Assembly: GCA_023511675.1 (NCBI GenBank)
Contig: JAIMBC010000027.1
Span: 1 to 32,852, forward strand
DNA: 32,852 bases
Direction of reading: 5' to 3'
DNA from: Pirellulales bacterium
Lineage (GTDB): Bacteria > Planctomycetota > Planctomycetia > Pirellulales > JAIMBC01
Shown: positions 1 to 8,900 of the stretch, in pieces
Layout: every line of letters starts with the position of its first letter
Position numbering within the stretch: the first letter of the stretch is position 1
Program-made: the position numbers and the translations under genes
The notes under the pieces: generated by a model
The model's database searches: none
What the model saw: the letters and a program-made list of their open reading frames with translations, nothing else
Told to the model about the DNA's origin: nothing

Positions 1-614
<614 letters not shown>

Positions 615-829
615 CAGCCTGTTCCCCAGCCGCCCGAGTTGCCATCCGCCGAGATCGCGGCACCGGCCGCCGGAAAATGCCGCGCCACGCCGCACTCCTT
701 GCACGGCCAGCGTGGTGGCGCCAGCCAGCCCGCTCGCCCAGAGGAGGTAACGAAGCAGCCCTGGCGAGTGCCGGGTACCTCCCGCAACTGCCTGGCTGCT
801 GTCTGGCGGAGCGGCATCTTGCGTTCCGG

Positions 830-859
830 CTGGGGGGCGGCACGCGCCTGGTGCCCCAG
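830..859 (-). terminator. Possible weak stem-loop downstream of gltX
   Basis: CTGGGG (830-835) can pair with CCCCAG (854-859), 24 nt past the gltX stop on the minus strand. The stem is only 6 bp and no U-tract follows. It is the best terminator-like element I see in the 268-bp gap between the convergent sigma factor and gltX genes. Confidence 0.2.
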
Positions 860-882
860 ATCCAGCTACTGCCGCAGACGGC

Positions 883-2451
883 CTACCCCACCGGCTTCCC
901 CGCCAGCTCCACAGCCCTGACAATCCGCTGGCGGCACGCCTCGCGGCCAAGGATCGCCAGACAGTCGTACAGCCCTGGGCCGATGGTCTTGCCCGTCACC
1001 GCCACGCGCAAGGCGTGGATCACGTCGCCCACCTTCACCCCCTCGGCCGCCACAAAGGCCTGCATGGCTTGCTCCAGGGCCTCCGCGGTAAAGGGCTCCG
1101 TTTCCAGCGGCCCCTCGACAAACCGAAGCAGCAGCTCCCTCGCCCGCTGCTTGCCAAGCTGCTTGGCAACCGCCCCCATGTCGTACTCCGGCCACTCGCG
1201 AAAGAAGAAATCTCCGTAATTTAAAATGTCTCCCAACACCTTCAGCCGCTCGCCGCAGGCGATCACCACCCGCTCCAACAGGGCACGATCCTCCTCCTTC
1301 ACCGGCCTGCTCAGCAAGCCGGCACGCACCAGGTATGGCAGCATCCGCTCGACCTTCTCTGCCAGCGGCAACTGCTGCATGTAATGGTCTTGAAAGGCCC
1401 ACAGCTTCTTGGGGTCGAAACTTGCCGATGCCCGCGTCACACGCTCGAGCGAAAAGTTGGCAATCATCTGCTCGCGCGTGAGGAACTCCGTCTTATCGTC
1501 CAGGGACCAGCCCAGCAGCAACAGGTAGTTCAGCAACGCCTCCGGCAGGTATCCGACCTGCTCGTAAAAGTCGACCACCACCGGATTGAACGTCTCCGCT
1601 GCGGCCTCCAAGCGCAGCGCGCGGGCGATCGCCAGCCCGTGCTCATACACCTGGGCAAAGTCTCGCTGCTTGAGGTACTTGTCGAGTTTGCGCTTGCTCA
1701 GCTTGTTCTTGCTACCCGGCTCTGCCACGTAGGGCAGGTGCGCGTAGGCCGGCAGCGGGTATCCCAGCGCCTGGGCAATGAACACCTGCCGCGGCGTGTT
1801 GGAAAGGTGCTCTTCGGCCCGAATCACGTGCGTGATCTGGAAGTCGTAATCGTCCACCACGCTGGCCAGATGGTACAGGCACGTGCCATCGGCACGCTGC
1901 ACGACATGATCCTGCTCGCGTGCCCACTCGAACACCACCTCGCCGCGCACCAGGTCATTGATCACCAGGCTACCTTCGCGGGGCATTTTCAGGCGGACCA
2001 CCGCTTGCCGTCCCTGGGCCTCGAAGCGGGCACAATCCGCCGGCGTCTCGGCCATGAAGCGCCGGCTGTACAGGAACGGCCGCTTCTCGGCCTGTGCCTG
2101 CTCGCGCTCAGCCTGCAGTTCCTCGGCGGTGGCGTAGTCCCGGTAGGCGGCACCGCGGGCCAGCAGCTCAGCCACGGCCTGCTGGTAGCGGTGCTGCCGC
2201 TGCGACTGGAAGTACGGTGCGTGCGGGCCGCCGACCTCGGGCCCCTCGTCCCAATCCAGCCCCAGCCAGCGGAAGCCGTGCAAGATGGGTGCCAGGGCGG
2301 CCTCCACATTGCGCTGCACGTCCGTGTCGTCAATCCGCAACAGGAACTGGCCGCCATGCCGCCGAGCAAACAACCAGCAGAACAATGCTGTGCGCACGCC
2401 ACCGATATGCAGGTATCCAGTAGGACTAGGAGCAAAACGGGTGCGGACCAT
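883..2451 (-). CDS. gltX: Glutamyl-tRNA synthetase
   Basis: Class I aminoacyl-tRNA synthetase that charges tRNA-Glu with glutamate in the cytoplasm. I place the start at ATG 2451, where the protein opens with the canonical 'MVRTRFAPSPTGYLHIGG'. The ORF track extends to 2910, but those extra residues resemble no GluRS. The product is 522 aa, normal for the family. The HIGH-type motif is HIGG (residues 15-18) and the KMSKS-type motif is KLSKR (about 250-254). The 'RAEEHLSNTPRQ' segment typical of GluRS lies between them, and the C-terminal third matches the anticodon-binding helical domain. It appears monocistronic, convergent with the sigma factor gene and preceded by a 510-bp gap. Whether it is a discriminating GluRS or also charges tRNA-Gln depends on whether the genome has GatCAB or GlnRS, which is not visible here. 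Confidence 0.95.
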   Translation of the reverse strand: MVRTRFAPSPTGYLHIGGVRTALFCWLFARRHGGQFLLRIDDTDVQRNVEAALAPILHGFRWLGLDWDEGPEVGGPHAPYFQSQRQHRYQQAVAELLARGAAYRDYATAEELQAEREQAQAEKRPFLYSRRFMAETPADCARFEAQGRQAVVRLKMPREGSLVINDLVRGEVVFEWAREQDHVVQRADGTCLYHLASVVDDYDFQITHVIRAEEHLSNTPRQVFIAQALGYPLPAYAHLPYVAEPGSKNKLSKRKLDKYLKQRDFAQVYEHGLAIARALRLEAAAETFNPVVVDFYEQVGYLPEALLNYLLLLGWSLDDKTEFLTREQMIANFSLERVTRASASFDPKKLWAFQDHYMQQLPLAEKVERMLPYLVRAGLLSRPVKEEDRALLERVVIACGERLKVLGDILNYGDFFFREWPEYDMGAVAKQLGKQRARELLLRFVEGPLETEPFTAEALEQAMQAFVAAEGVKVGDVIHALRVAVTGKTIGPGLYDCLAILGREACRQRIVRAVELAGKPVG

Positions 2452-2961
2452 GGGGGCGGATCGAAACGCGGGGTTCCAACTCAACTGCGGTATCGGCCAG
2501 GACGTACTTGTACGCCGCGGCGTGCGGTGCTGTCTAGATTCCCCCTGGCCGGCCCCCGAGCGAATGCGCATGCCAGGTCTTTTCGCGTCTCGGGCTGCCC
2601 AAAAGCATGTACGACCTGCTCCTGTGCGTCCGCCAGCCCCGTTTGGAGTGCGCCCCGCAGCACATGAGGATTTCCGCTCTACCGCGCGAGGCGGGCGGCC
2701 CCCCCATGATCGGTCGCCCCTGCCGACAAAAAGCGGACCGCCTTGGCCGCCGAGGGCGACGTGCAGCCGATTTCCTCCAGGAGCACAACAGACCGGACCC
2801 ACGAGAGGCTGGTTGATTTCCCCCGCCGTCTGGGGCCGAATCGCCGCCGTGACCCATGACCGGGGGTGCCGAAGTCTTCGCGCCCCGCGGCCCGGGCCTG
2901 CGGTCAACACACGGACGAGCCGCCTGCCACGCTCATGCTAGCGGTGTCGACAGCATGCCAC
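2452..2961. other. Intergenic stretch upstream of gltX, no gene recognised
   Basis: This 510-bp gap lies between the gltX start and the 3' end of the cytochrome gene. Several short ORFs cross it in different frames, including the N-terminal extension of the gltX ORF, but none has a recognisable protein pattern or a convincing ribosome-binding site. I see no tRNA and no consensus sigma-70 promoter. The gltX promoter must lie here or depend on a non-consensus site. Confidence 0.5.
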
Positions 2962-3978
2962 CTAGCCGCGGTATCCCTCATGGCAGTTGCTGCAGGCCTT
3001 GTACATCTCGCCGTAAGCCGTGCTGGCACGCTGGTAGTCTTCGGTCTGGACGGCTTCAGCGATTTCTCGGGCCTGCTGTTCGACTACTGCCGCGTAGCCC
3101 AGATACGTATCGTCATCAGCGTATTCGTAGCTCGGATCCTGGATGATCCGCGCCAGCGCAGCGATGATCTGCGCCTCGTGCCGTACGGCATCCTTGTTCT
3201 TGCGGAATTCGCCCGCGTTGGCCAGCCAGCCCTTCAACCGACCGTCCTGAGCCTGCTCCAGCCGCACCATCAGCGGCGGACGATTGACCAGATCGGCCCA
3301 CCGCAGGTCGGGATCGACCTTGGGCAGCTCCACGTTGCCGCCGCGTACCAGCTCGGCCAGGTCTTGGCTGCGCAACTGGGCTTCCTTGAACGAGTTGTCT
3401 GTACCCACCTTGCAGTTCATGCCGGCCCGCCCGAACAGGCTGCGCAGCGCCGGCGCTTCTTTCCTCCAGCGGACCTCGCCGTCGAACTGCGCAATGACGT
3501 TGAACATGGCTGCCACCACGGAGAAGCTGGTGCGGCAAGGCCGGTTGCCGCCTCCCTTGAACTCGCTAGGCGTACGGGTGGCATCTGCCGTGGGTTGTAC
3601 GTGGGCCTTGATCTCGTCTTCCAGCGTGGTACGGCTGATGAGCGTGGACCAGGCGAAGCCGCCGCTCAGGCTGGGCGGGGATGCCTCGTCCGAGGTGGCC
3701 GCCACAGCGTGTTCGGCCGGCGGCCCGCCCGTGGAGCCGCCGCCCGGCTGGCCAGGGCCAAGGTGCAAGCGCGCGTCATCGAAAAACAAATCCAGCAGCT
3801 CTTGCTCCCACTCGGCAGGGGGCGGCTGGGTGCCCTTGCGTACGCTGCGCTGGGCCGTACCATTGCGGCCCTGGGCCCAGAGTTCGGGATGCGCGGCAAG
3901 CAGGCCCAGCGCGCCCAGGGCGATCAAGGGCAGGCAAGCTGCGTGGCGAAACGGGCGTAAAGCGGGTCGGCTGGACAA
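2962..3978 (-). CDS. Exported cytochrome c'-like protein with C-terminal CxxCH
   Basis: A 338-aa protein with a cleavable-type signal peptide: a basic N-terminus, then a hydrophobic stretch near residues 13-29, then 'WAQ'. Its only heme-attachment motif, CSNCH, sits about 10 residues from the C-terminus (C329-H333). That placement is typical of the four-helix cytochrome c'/c556 family, so periplasmic heme binding is likely. The rest is much longer than a ~130-150 aa cytochrome c' and is rich in charged helices. A conserved-looking middle part around 'AMFNVIAQFDGEVRW' suggests a two-part protein. The start is a TTG at 3978 with a weak AAGAG upstream; no nearby ATG exists, so the exact start is uncertain. 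It is transcribed away from rpsR, and the shared upstream region carries the inverted repeats at 4012-4038. The physiological partner is unknown. Confidence 0.72.
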   Translation of the reverse strand: MSSRPALRPFRHAACLPLIALGALGLLAAHPELWAQGRNGTAQRSVRKGTQPPPAEWEQELLDLFFDDARLHLGPGQPGGGSTGGPPAEHAVAATSDEASPPSLSGGFAWSTLISRTTLEDEIKAHVQPTADATRTPSEFKGGGNRPCRTSFSVVAAMFNVIAQFDGEVRWRKEAPALRSLFGRAGMNCKVGTDNSFKEAQLRSQDLAELVRGGNVELPKVDPDLRWADLVNRPPLMVRLEQAQDGRLKGWLANAGEFRKNKDAVRHEAQIIAALARIIQDPSYEYADDDTYLGYAAVVEQQAREIAEAVQTEDYQRASTAYGEMYKACSNCHEGYRG

Positions 3979-4010
3979 GCTCTTGCCACCCTAGCAGGCA
4001 AGGGACCACT

Positions 4011-4039
4011 TTGACGTCATACAACGCACCGTGTATGAT
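4011..4039 (+). promoter_or_regulatory. Near-consensus sigma-70 promoter (TTGACG-N17-TATGAT)
   Basis: The -35 element TTGACG (4011-4016) and the -10 element TATGAT (4034-4039) are separated by exactly 17 nt. Each differs from consensus by one base. Transcription would start near 4046 and run rightward toward rpsR, giving a leader of about 214 nt. It is the only clearly consensus-like promoter I found in the window. Confidence 0.75.
4012..4038. promoter_or_regulatory. Operator-like inverted repeats overlapping the rpsR-side promoter
   Basis: Two overlapping dyads are visible. TGACGTCA (4012-4019) is a perfect 8-bp palindrome covering the end of the -35 box. TCATACA (4017-4023) and TGTATGA (4032-4038) form a perfect 7-bp inverted repeat with an 8-nt spacer; the right arm overlaps the -10 box. 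A protein bound here would occlude RNA polymerase. The site also lies 34-60 bp upstream of the divergent cytochrome gene. The regulator is unknown, and chance dyads are possible. Confidence 0.4.
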
Positions 4040-4259
4040 ACCATGCTTTGCGTTCCTACCCAAGCGCGCGACTGATGTCGCTGTGCGCCGGCAGCCGTTG
4101 CAGAGTCCGGGTGGCGCCACGGGTGTATGCGGCCCTTTTGGGCTGGCTGGCTTTCGGGCGAGTGGGTTGGGATTCGCATGAACCGTTCCATCACAGCCAA
4201 TGGCGGGCGGACTCGCCCGGCACAACCACACACAGGAAGCACTGGCAGCAGCAATTTCC

Positions 4260-4550
4260 ATGAGCATCGCACCGCGTACCAAGCCGGCCAAGCCCGGCTC
4301 GGCGGCCAAGAAGCGTTTGCGGGCCGCCACACGAACAAAGAAGAAGGACCCGGTCTTTGTAGACGGCAAGCGGCCTCGACCCATGTATGTCGATTACAAG
4401 GACCTGGAGCTGCTTACCAAGTTGGTGACGCGCCAGGGCAAGATCATTGGGCGGCGGAAGAGTGGCTGCACGGCGGCGAGCCAGCACGCCGTTGCGCGGG
4501 CAATCAAGCGCGCTCGCTTCATGGCGCTGATGCCGTTTGTGGCGGACTAG
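4260..4550 (+). CDS. rpsR: 30S ribosomal protein S18
   Basis: Small-subunit platform protein that partners S6 and contacts 16S rRNA. The 96-aa product has a lysine- and arginine-rich N-terminal tail, then the family core: 'VDYKDLELLTKLVTRQGKI', an 'RRKSGC' turn, and 'AVARAIKRARFMALMPF'. I chose ATG 4260, where the protein begins 'MSIAPRTKPAKPG'. The ORF track start at 4200 would add 20 residues that do not look ribosomal. No Shine-Dalgarno sequence precedes 4260 at a normal distance, but an upstream 62-71 codon frame ends at TGA 4261-4263, overlapping the ATG as ATGA, so coupling is possible. The usual neighbours rpsF, ssb and rplI are absent here. The gene ends in TAG, and a strong hairpin follows. 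Confidence 0.93.
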   Translation: MSIAPRTKPAKPGSAAKKRLRAATRTKKKDPVFVDGKRPRPMYVDYKDLELLTKLVTRQGKIIGRRKSGCTAASQHAVARAIKRARFMALMPFVAD

Positions 4551-4570
4551 GGGCCGTACAGAAAACGAGC

Positions 4571-4604
4571 GGGGGGCAGCCTCGGCTGAACGAAGCTGCC
4601 CCCC
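4571..4604. terminator. Hairpin between convergent rpsR and ECF sigma gene
   Basis: GGGGGGCAGC (4571-4580) pairs perfectly with GCTGCCCCCC (4595-4604). The 14-nt loop can add a TCG/CGA extension after one mismatch. It starts 20 nt after the rpsR stop and about 100 nt past the ECF gene's stop on the other strand. There is no good T-tract on either side, so it may act as a bidirectional or Rho-assisted terminator. Confidence 0.65.
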
Positions 4605-4706
4605 TAGGATGACATCGAGACTGGCTGCCGGGCCGAGGCCTTGCCGCGGGGGGCGCCACGTCCATCTCGCTGGCGGGCATGAGTGGCTGCATGGGGCCAA
4701 GTCATC

Positions 4707-5282
4707 TCATGCGGTGGCAAGCGACTCCAGCTCTTCGGCCAGGCGCTTCCGCGCCACGTGCAGCCGCCGCTTGATGGTTCCCACCGGCGAGTCGAATTGT
4801 GCGCTCATTTCGAGAATCGACTGGCCGCGCAGGTAGAAGGCCTCGAGCGTCTGGCGGTCCATGTCGCTCAGCCGAGCCAGGCCGTCGCGCAGTGTTTGCT
4901 GGGCCTCGTGGTCCAGCGCGGCCTGCACGGGAGTGGAGGCGTCCAGGCACAAGGCGTCCAGGGCCTGACCTTCGGTCAGAGTTCGATCCAGCCGACGCTG
5001 GGCACGGTTGATGGCCAGGCGGCGCAGAATGGTGCGCAGCCAGCCGCCAAAGGCCTCCGGCTGGCGAAGCTGCCCGATCTTGCGAAACGCCATTACAAAC
5101 ACCTCCTGCACCAGGTCCTGAGCCTCGGCATGGTTTCGTACCCGACGCAGGGCCGCGGCAAACAGGGACTTCTCGAACCGCCGCACCAGTTCTCCGAACG
5201 CCTCCCGATCGCCGGCCTGCGCCGCGCGCACCAGGTGCGCGGATACCAGACCAGGGCGTTCGAATTCGAGCTGCTGACTCAC
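4707..5282 (-). CDS. ECF-family RNA polymerase sigma factor
   Basis: A 191-aa sigma-70 family protein with only regions 2 and 4, as in extracytoplasmic-function factors. Region 2 is about residues 14-85 ('EAFGELVRRFEKSLFAAALR', then 'EAQDLVQEVFVMAFRKI', then 'GGWLRTILRRLAINRAQRR'). Region 4 is about 125-185 and ends in a helix-turn-helix ('EMSAQFDSPVGTIKRRLHVA'). The GTG at 5282 is the start because AAGGAG stands exactly 6 nt upstream. The 36 residues the ORF track adds upstream are proline-rich noise. No anti-sigma gene is adjacent: the left neighbour is convergent rpsR, and the right is a divergent giant membrane protein 692 bp away. It therefore resembles the planctomycete ECF groups regulated by unlinked factors, which is inference. 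Confidence 0.9.
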   Translation of the reverse strand: MSQQLEFERPGLVSAHLVRAAQAGDREAFGELVRRFEKSLFAAALRRVRNHAEAQDLVQEVFVMAFRKIGQLRQPEAFGGWLRTILRRLAINRAQRRLDRTLTEGQALDALCLDASTPVQAALDHEAQQTLRDGLARLSDMDRQTLEAFYLRGQSILEMSAQFDSPVGTIKRRLHVARKRLAEELESLATA

Positions 5283-5974
5283 GATTCTCTCCTTCAAGTC
5301 TGCCGCAAGCACGCCGTGCGCACACACAGCGCCTTGCGAGGTCCCAGGGACAGGCGGTGGCGGCCCCTGCACTTCAGGGGCCGGCGGCACGAAAGGGCTA
5401 GACGCGACGCTGCACTAGCGAGACGTCAAACCGCGCCCGAGTGCCTCAGACAGAGCCTCGCTGCGCATGCCTTTCGCCACGGGGCCAGAAAGGCACATGC
5501 GAGCACCGGCATTTGGCAACGTCGCGGGCGCTGTCCTGGCCCAGCACGAAATGCGGGCACGACCGTACGTGCTGCCAGACCGCGTGAAGGAACCGCCGCG
5601 GGTGCGCAGCTTGGCCTCGTGCACGCTGACCTTGGCCACGAGCCGGTCCTGGCGAATTCCAAGAGCGACGCATTGGTTCGGTTGATCAGCGTGGCGACGC
5701 ATGGCAAGCTTCCTGCGCTTCGCGCGCGGTTCGGAGAGAAATCGCACTCTGCCCGCACAGGCGGGCGGCCAAAGCGGACAACCCGGGGGAATGGCCCCGG
5801 ACTGGTGTTATAGACGTATTGTCTGAAAAAAGGTTCGCGCTTTCCAGAGATTTCGAGCTTGCGAATCTCCATTTCTCCGCCCGACGTTATACGCGGCCGC
5901 GTTTCTCGCCCTTGCAACCAGGGGCTGGTCGAAGTGTTCCGGCTCGTTTGGGAATTACATCGAGGGTCGCGCAC
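5283..5974. other. Divergent intergenic region with two GC hairpins, no gene recognised
   Basis: This 692-bp gap separates two divergently transcribed genes. The ORFs crossing it on both strands (such as 5415-5747 minus and 5467-5685 plus) show no family pattern or good ribosome-binding site. Two compact hairpins occur close together: GCCCGC-acag-GCGGGC (5751-5766) and CCGGGG-gaatgg-CCCCGG (5783-5800). An AT-richer patch around 5805-5830 follows and is a plausible but non-consensus promoter area. It may include a leader for the membrane protein gene. Confidence 0.4.
5289..5294 (-). promoter_or_regulatory. Ribosome-binding site deciding the ECF sigma start
   Basis: On the minus strand AAGGAG lies 6 nt before GTG 5282. 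It fixes the start 36 codons inside the ORF-track frame. Confidence 0.8.
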
Positions 5975-8900
5975 ATGGCTGCACACGAGGCTGCTGCGAA
6001 TGAGGCCGCTGCAAAGGCCGATTGGACAGATCTGCTTGCCGCCATTGACTTTATGTCAGAACGCTTCTCGGCCTGGGCGGCTCGGGGCATGGTGGGCGAA
6101 ACGGCCCTGGGCCTGGTCAGAGAGCAGTACCGGACTTGGCGCTCTCGTGTGCTTGAAGCACAAGCTCAGGGCAAGCCCTTTCCGGGCCATGTGGCCCTGC
6201 GTTCCATATCCAAAGAAGGCGGCCCGGCGGCCGAGCTGGCCCTGTGGCTGTTTGCCGAACATGAGGTGAACGGCCACGGCAGGCTGGGGATCTTGAGCCT
6301 GTCTCAGATGCGTGGCCTGCTCGCCAGCATCGCCGGGCGCATCGCGGCCCTTAAGCGGCAGCTAACGCCCGAAAAACGCTCTGAGATACTCGAAGCGGAG
6401 CTGGTAGAGGCGGCAGTGTTGGCCTCCCGGCAGGGATTCGCCGGTGCTGGCCAGCGCAGGGAGGATGTACTCGGCGAGGAAGAAGCTACAGCTCCGCCTC
6501 CGCATGCAGGTGAGGCCGCGTCACCCTTTGAAGGGGCCGCCCCGGCTGAGGGGCCGTCTGCCTGGGGCGTGCCGGGCGCTGCGGGCAGCGAGCCGCCGCC
6601 CCGCAGGCGGCCGCCGCGCCCCAAGAAGGCTCGTCGCAGCTTGATGCAGATACTGCTTGACCCGCACAGCATTCAAGTGCTGCTGGCGCTTGGTGGGGCA
6701 CTGATGGTGACGGGACTTGTGATCCTGCTTTGGGTGAACGAGTTCTTTACGCCGCCGCTGGTGGCCGTGGGGCTGGGTCTGCTGAACGCCGCCGTGCTGG
6801 GAAGCGGCTGGTGGCTGCTGCTGCGCACCCGCTATCGCCTGGCCGGCCGCGCGCTGACGCTGATGGCCTGCCTGGTAATGCCGCTCAACCTCTGGTACTA
6901 CCACGCCAACGCGCTGATCACCCTGGACGGCCATCTGTGGGTCGCTGCCGTGGTGGTCAGCGCGCTGTATGCGGCGTCGGCCCTGGCGCTGCGCGAGGAG
7001 TTGTTTGTCTACGTGTTCGTGGGCGGGGTCACGCTGACGGGTATGCTGTTTCTGGCAGGACCAGCGGGCAGATTCTGGGAGATTGCCAGCCCGGCAACCA
7101 TGCTCGTGGTGCTGGGGCTGTTGGCGATCCATGCTGAGCGTGCATTTCCGGACTCCGAGGGGCCGTTTGGCCGCAAGCGATTTGGCCTGGCCTTCTTCTG
7201 GTCGGGCCACGCCCTGCTAGCGGCAGGGCTGCTGCTTGTCCTGGGCGCGCAGGTAGCCGGAGACTGGCTTTACCAGCCGGTGTTCCGCCACTGGTACGAG
7301 CAGTGGGGAGCGCAGCCCTCGCCCATTGTCAACGAGCTGAGGTGGCTGGCGCTGGTCCTGGTTGCAGCGGGCACATATGCCTACGTGTACTCGGATCTGG
7401 TGGTGCGGCGCGTGGGCGTCTACCTGCACATAGCGCCGCTCACCCTGGTCTGGCTGCTGGTGCTGGGGCTGCAAATGCTCGAGCTACGCACCGTTGACGC
7501 GCTGATATCTGGGCTGGCGGTCAGCTCGATTGTGGCCAACCTGCTCTCCAAGCAACAGGAGGGCAAGCCGGCAGTCCCGCGCGCCCTGTCGTTGCTTGGG
7601 CCCCTGCTGCCGTTGACGGCTACCGTGCTGGGGTTGATCGTGTACCTGCGTGCCGTCAGTCCAGACTTGAAGAGCGTGTGGGCCCAGTCTCCTCCGAGCT
7701 GGACGTATGTGGGCGCCATGCTGCTGGCGGCCGCGGCGTGCCGGCTGGGTGCCTACCTGCATCGCCATGAACGCACTGGGGTGGTCACGCTCTACTTCTT
7801 CGGCTCGGCAGCGGCGTTGATGGTGGCGGCGACGGCCTTGCTTGTGGTGCTGGGGCTTGAGAGTTGGCAGGAGCACGCCCCCTGGCTGATGCTGATACCT
7901 GCCGTTTACCTGGTGGCAGCGCGTGCCTACCCGGAGGGGCAGGGATCGCGGGCCCTGGAACTGGTGGCACACGCCGCCACCGGAGTGATGCTGGTTTCTA
8001 GCCTGGCATCGGCATGGGACGGCTTTGTGCAGGTGCGCGAGGCGCCGCTGAACCTCACGTTGGCCCTGTTCTTTGCCGAGGCGGCGGGCTTCTACTGGCT
8101 GGCCAGCCTGTGGCAGAAGCGCGCCTGGACGGTGGATGCCTGCGCGCTGGTTTGCTGCGGCGCCGTGTGGCAGATGCTCAATTACTGGGGGGTGCCGTCG
8201 GAGTATTACACCCTGGCATTTGCGCTGGCGGGTCTTGCCCTGATGGTGGTCTACCGCCTGGCGGTACTGGAGCGCTACGGAGCGGCCCGCACGGCAGAGG
8301 CTGCTTTCCGCAGTGCCAACGCGCTGCTTTCGCTCGCCCAGGTAGGTTGCGTGTTCCTGGGTAGCAGCAAGTTGCTGTCAGGCAGCTTGCAGCATTGGCA
8401 CCAGGTCGGCCTGTTCGCGGCCATGGGGTTGATCTCGCTGGCCGCCGTGTGGCTGGTGCGGCACCGCGACTGGCGCCGCTGGTATGTGGTGACGGCGGTG
8501 TTGCAAGCCGCACTGGTCTTTCTCGGGCTCACAGCCCTCAGCACGCTCAGCCACTGGCAGAAGCTGGAGATCTTCAGCATGGCCTGCGGCCTGCTGCTGC
8601 TGGTGGCTGCCCATGTGGGTTGGATGCGGGAAGGGGAGGAAGAGAGCGACGTCGTGTCACTGGGCCTGCTGTTGGGGAGCATCATGCTGGGCCTGCCCCC
8701 GGCCGTGGCCGCCCTCATCGACCGCAGCCGAGGCTTGTTTCTCATCTTGAACGAGGTGGGCTTTCTGGCAACGGCAGTGCTGCTGCTGGCCACTGGATTG
8801 CTGTTCCGGTTGAAGGCCACCACGGTCACGGGATCGGCCCTGCTGACGGTATACGTTCTGGCGCTGGTGTGCTATCTGCCGTGGGACCGGCTGGATACGC

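Noticed and set aside
1384-2667. 427-aa plus-strand ORF
   Set aside because: It is antisense to gltX, which has intact class I synthetase motifs. The ORF product has shadow-like composition and no family pattern.
2452-2910. N-terminal extension of gltX to 2910
   Set aside because: GluRS begins at 'MVRTRFAPSPTG'. The upstream residues are Arg/Gly/Pro-rich noise with no known GluRS N-terminal domain.
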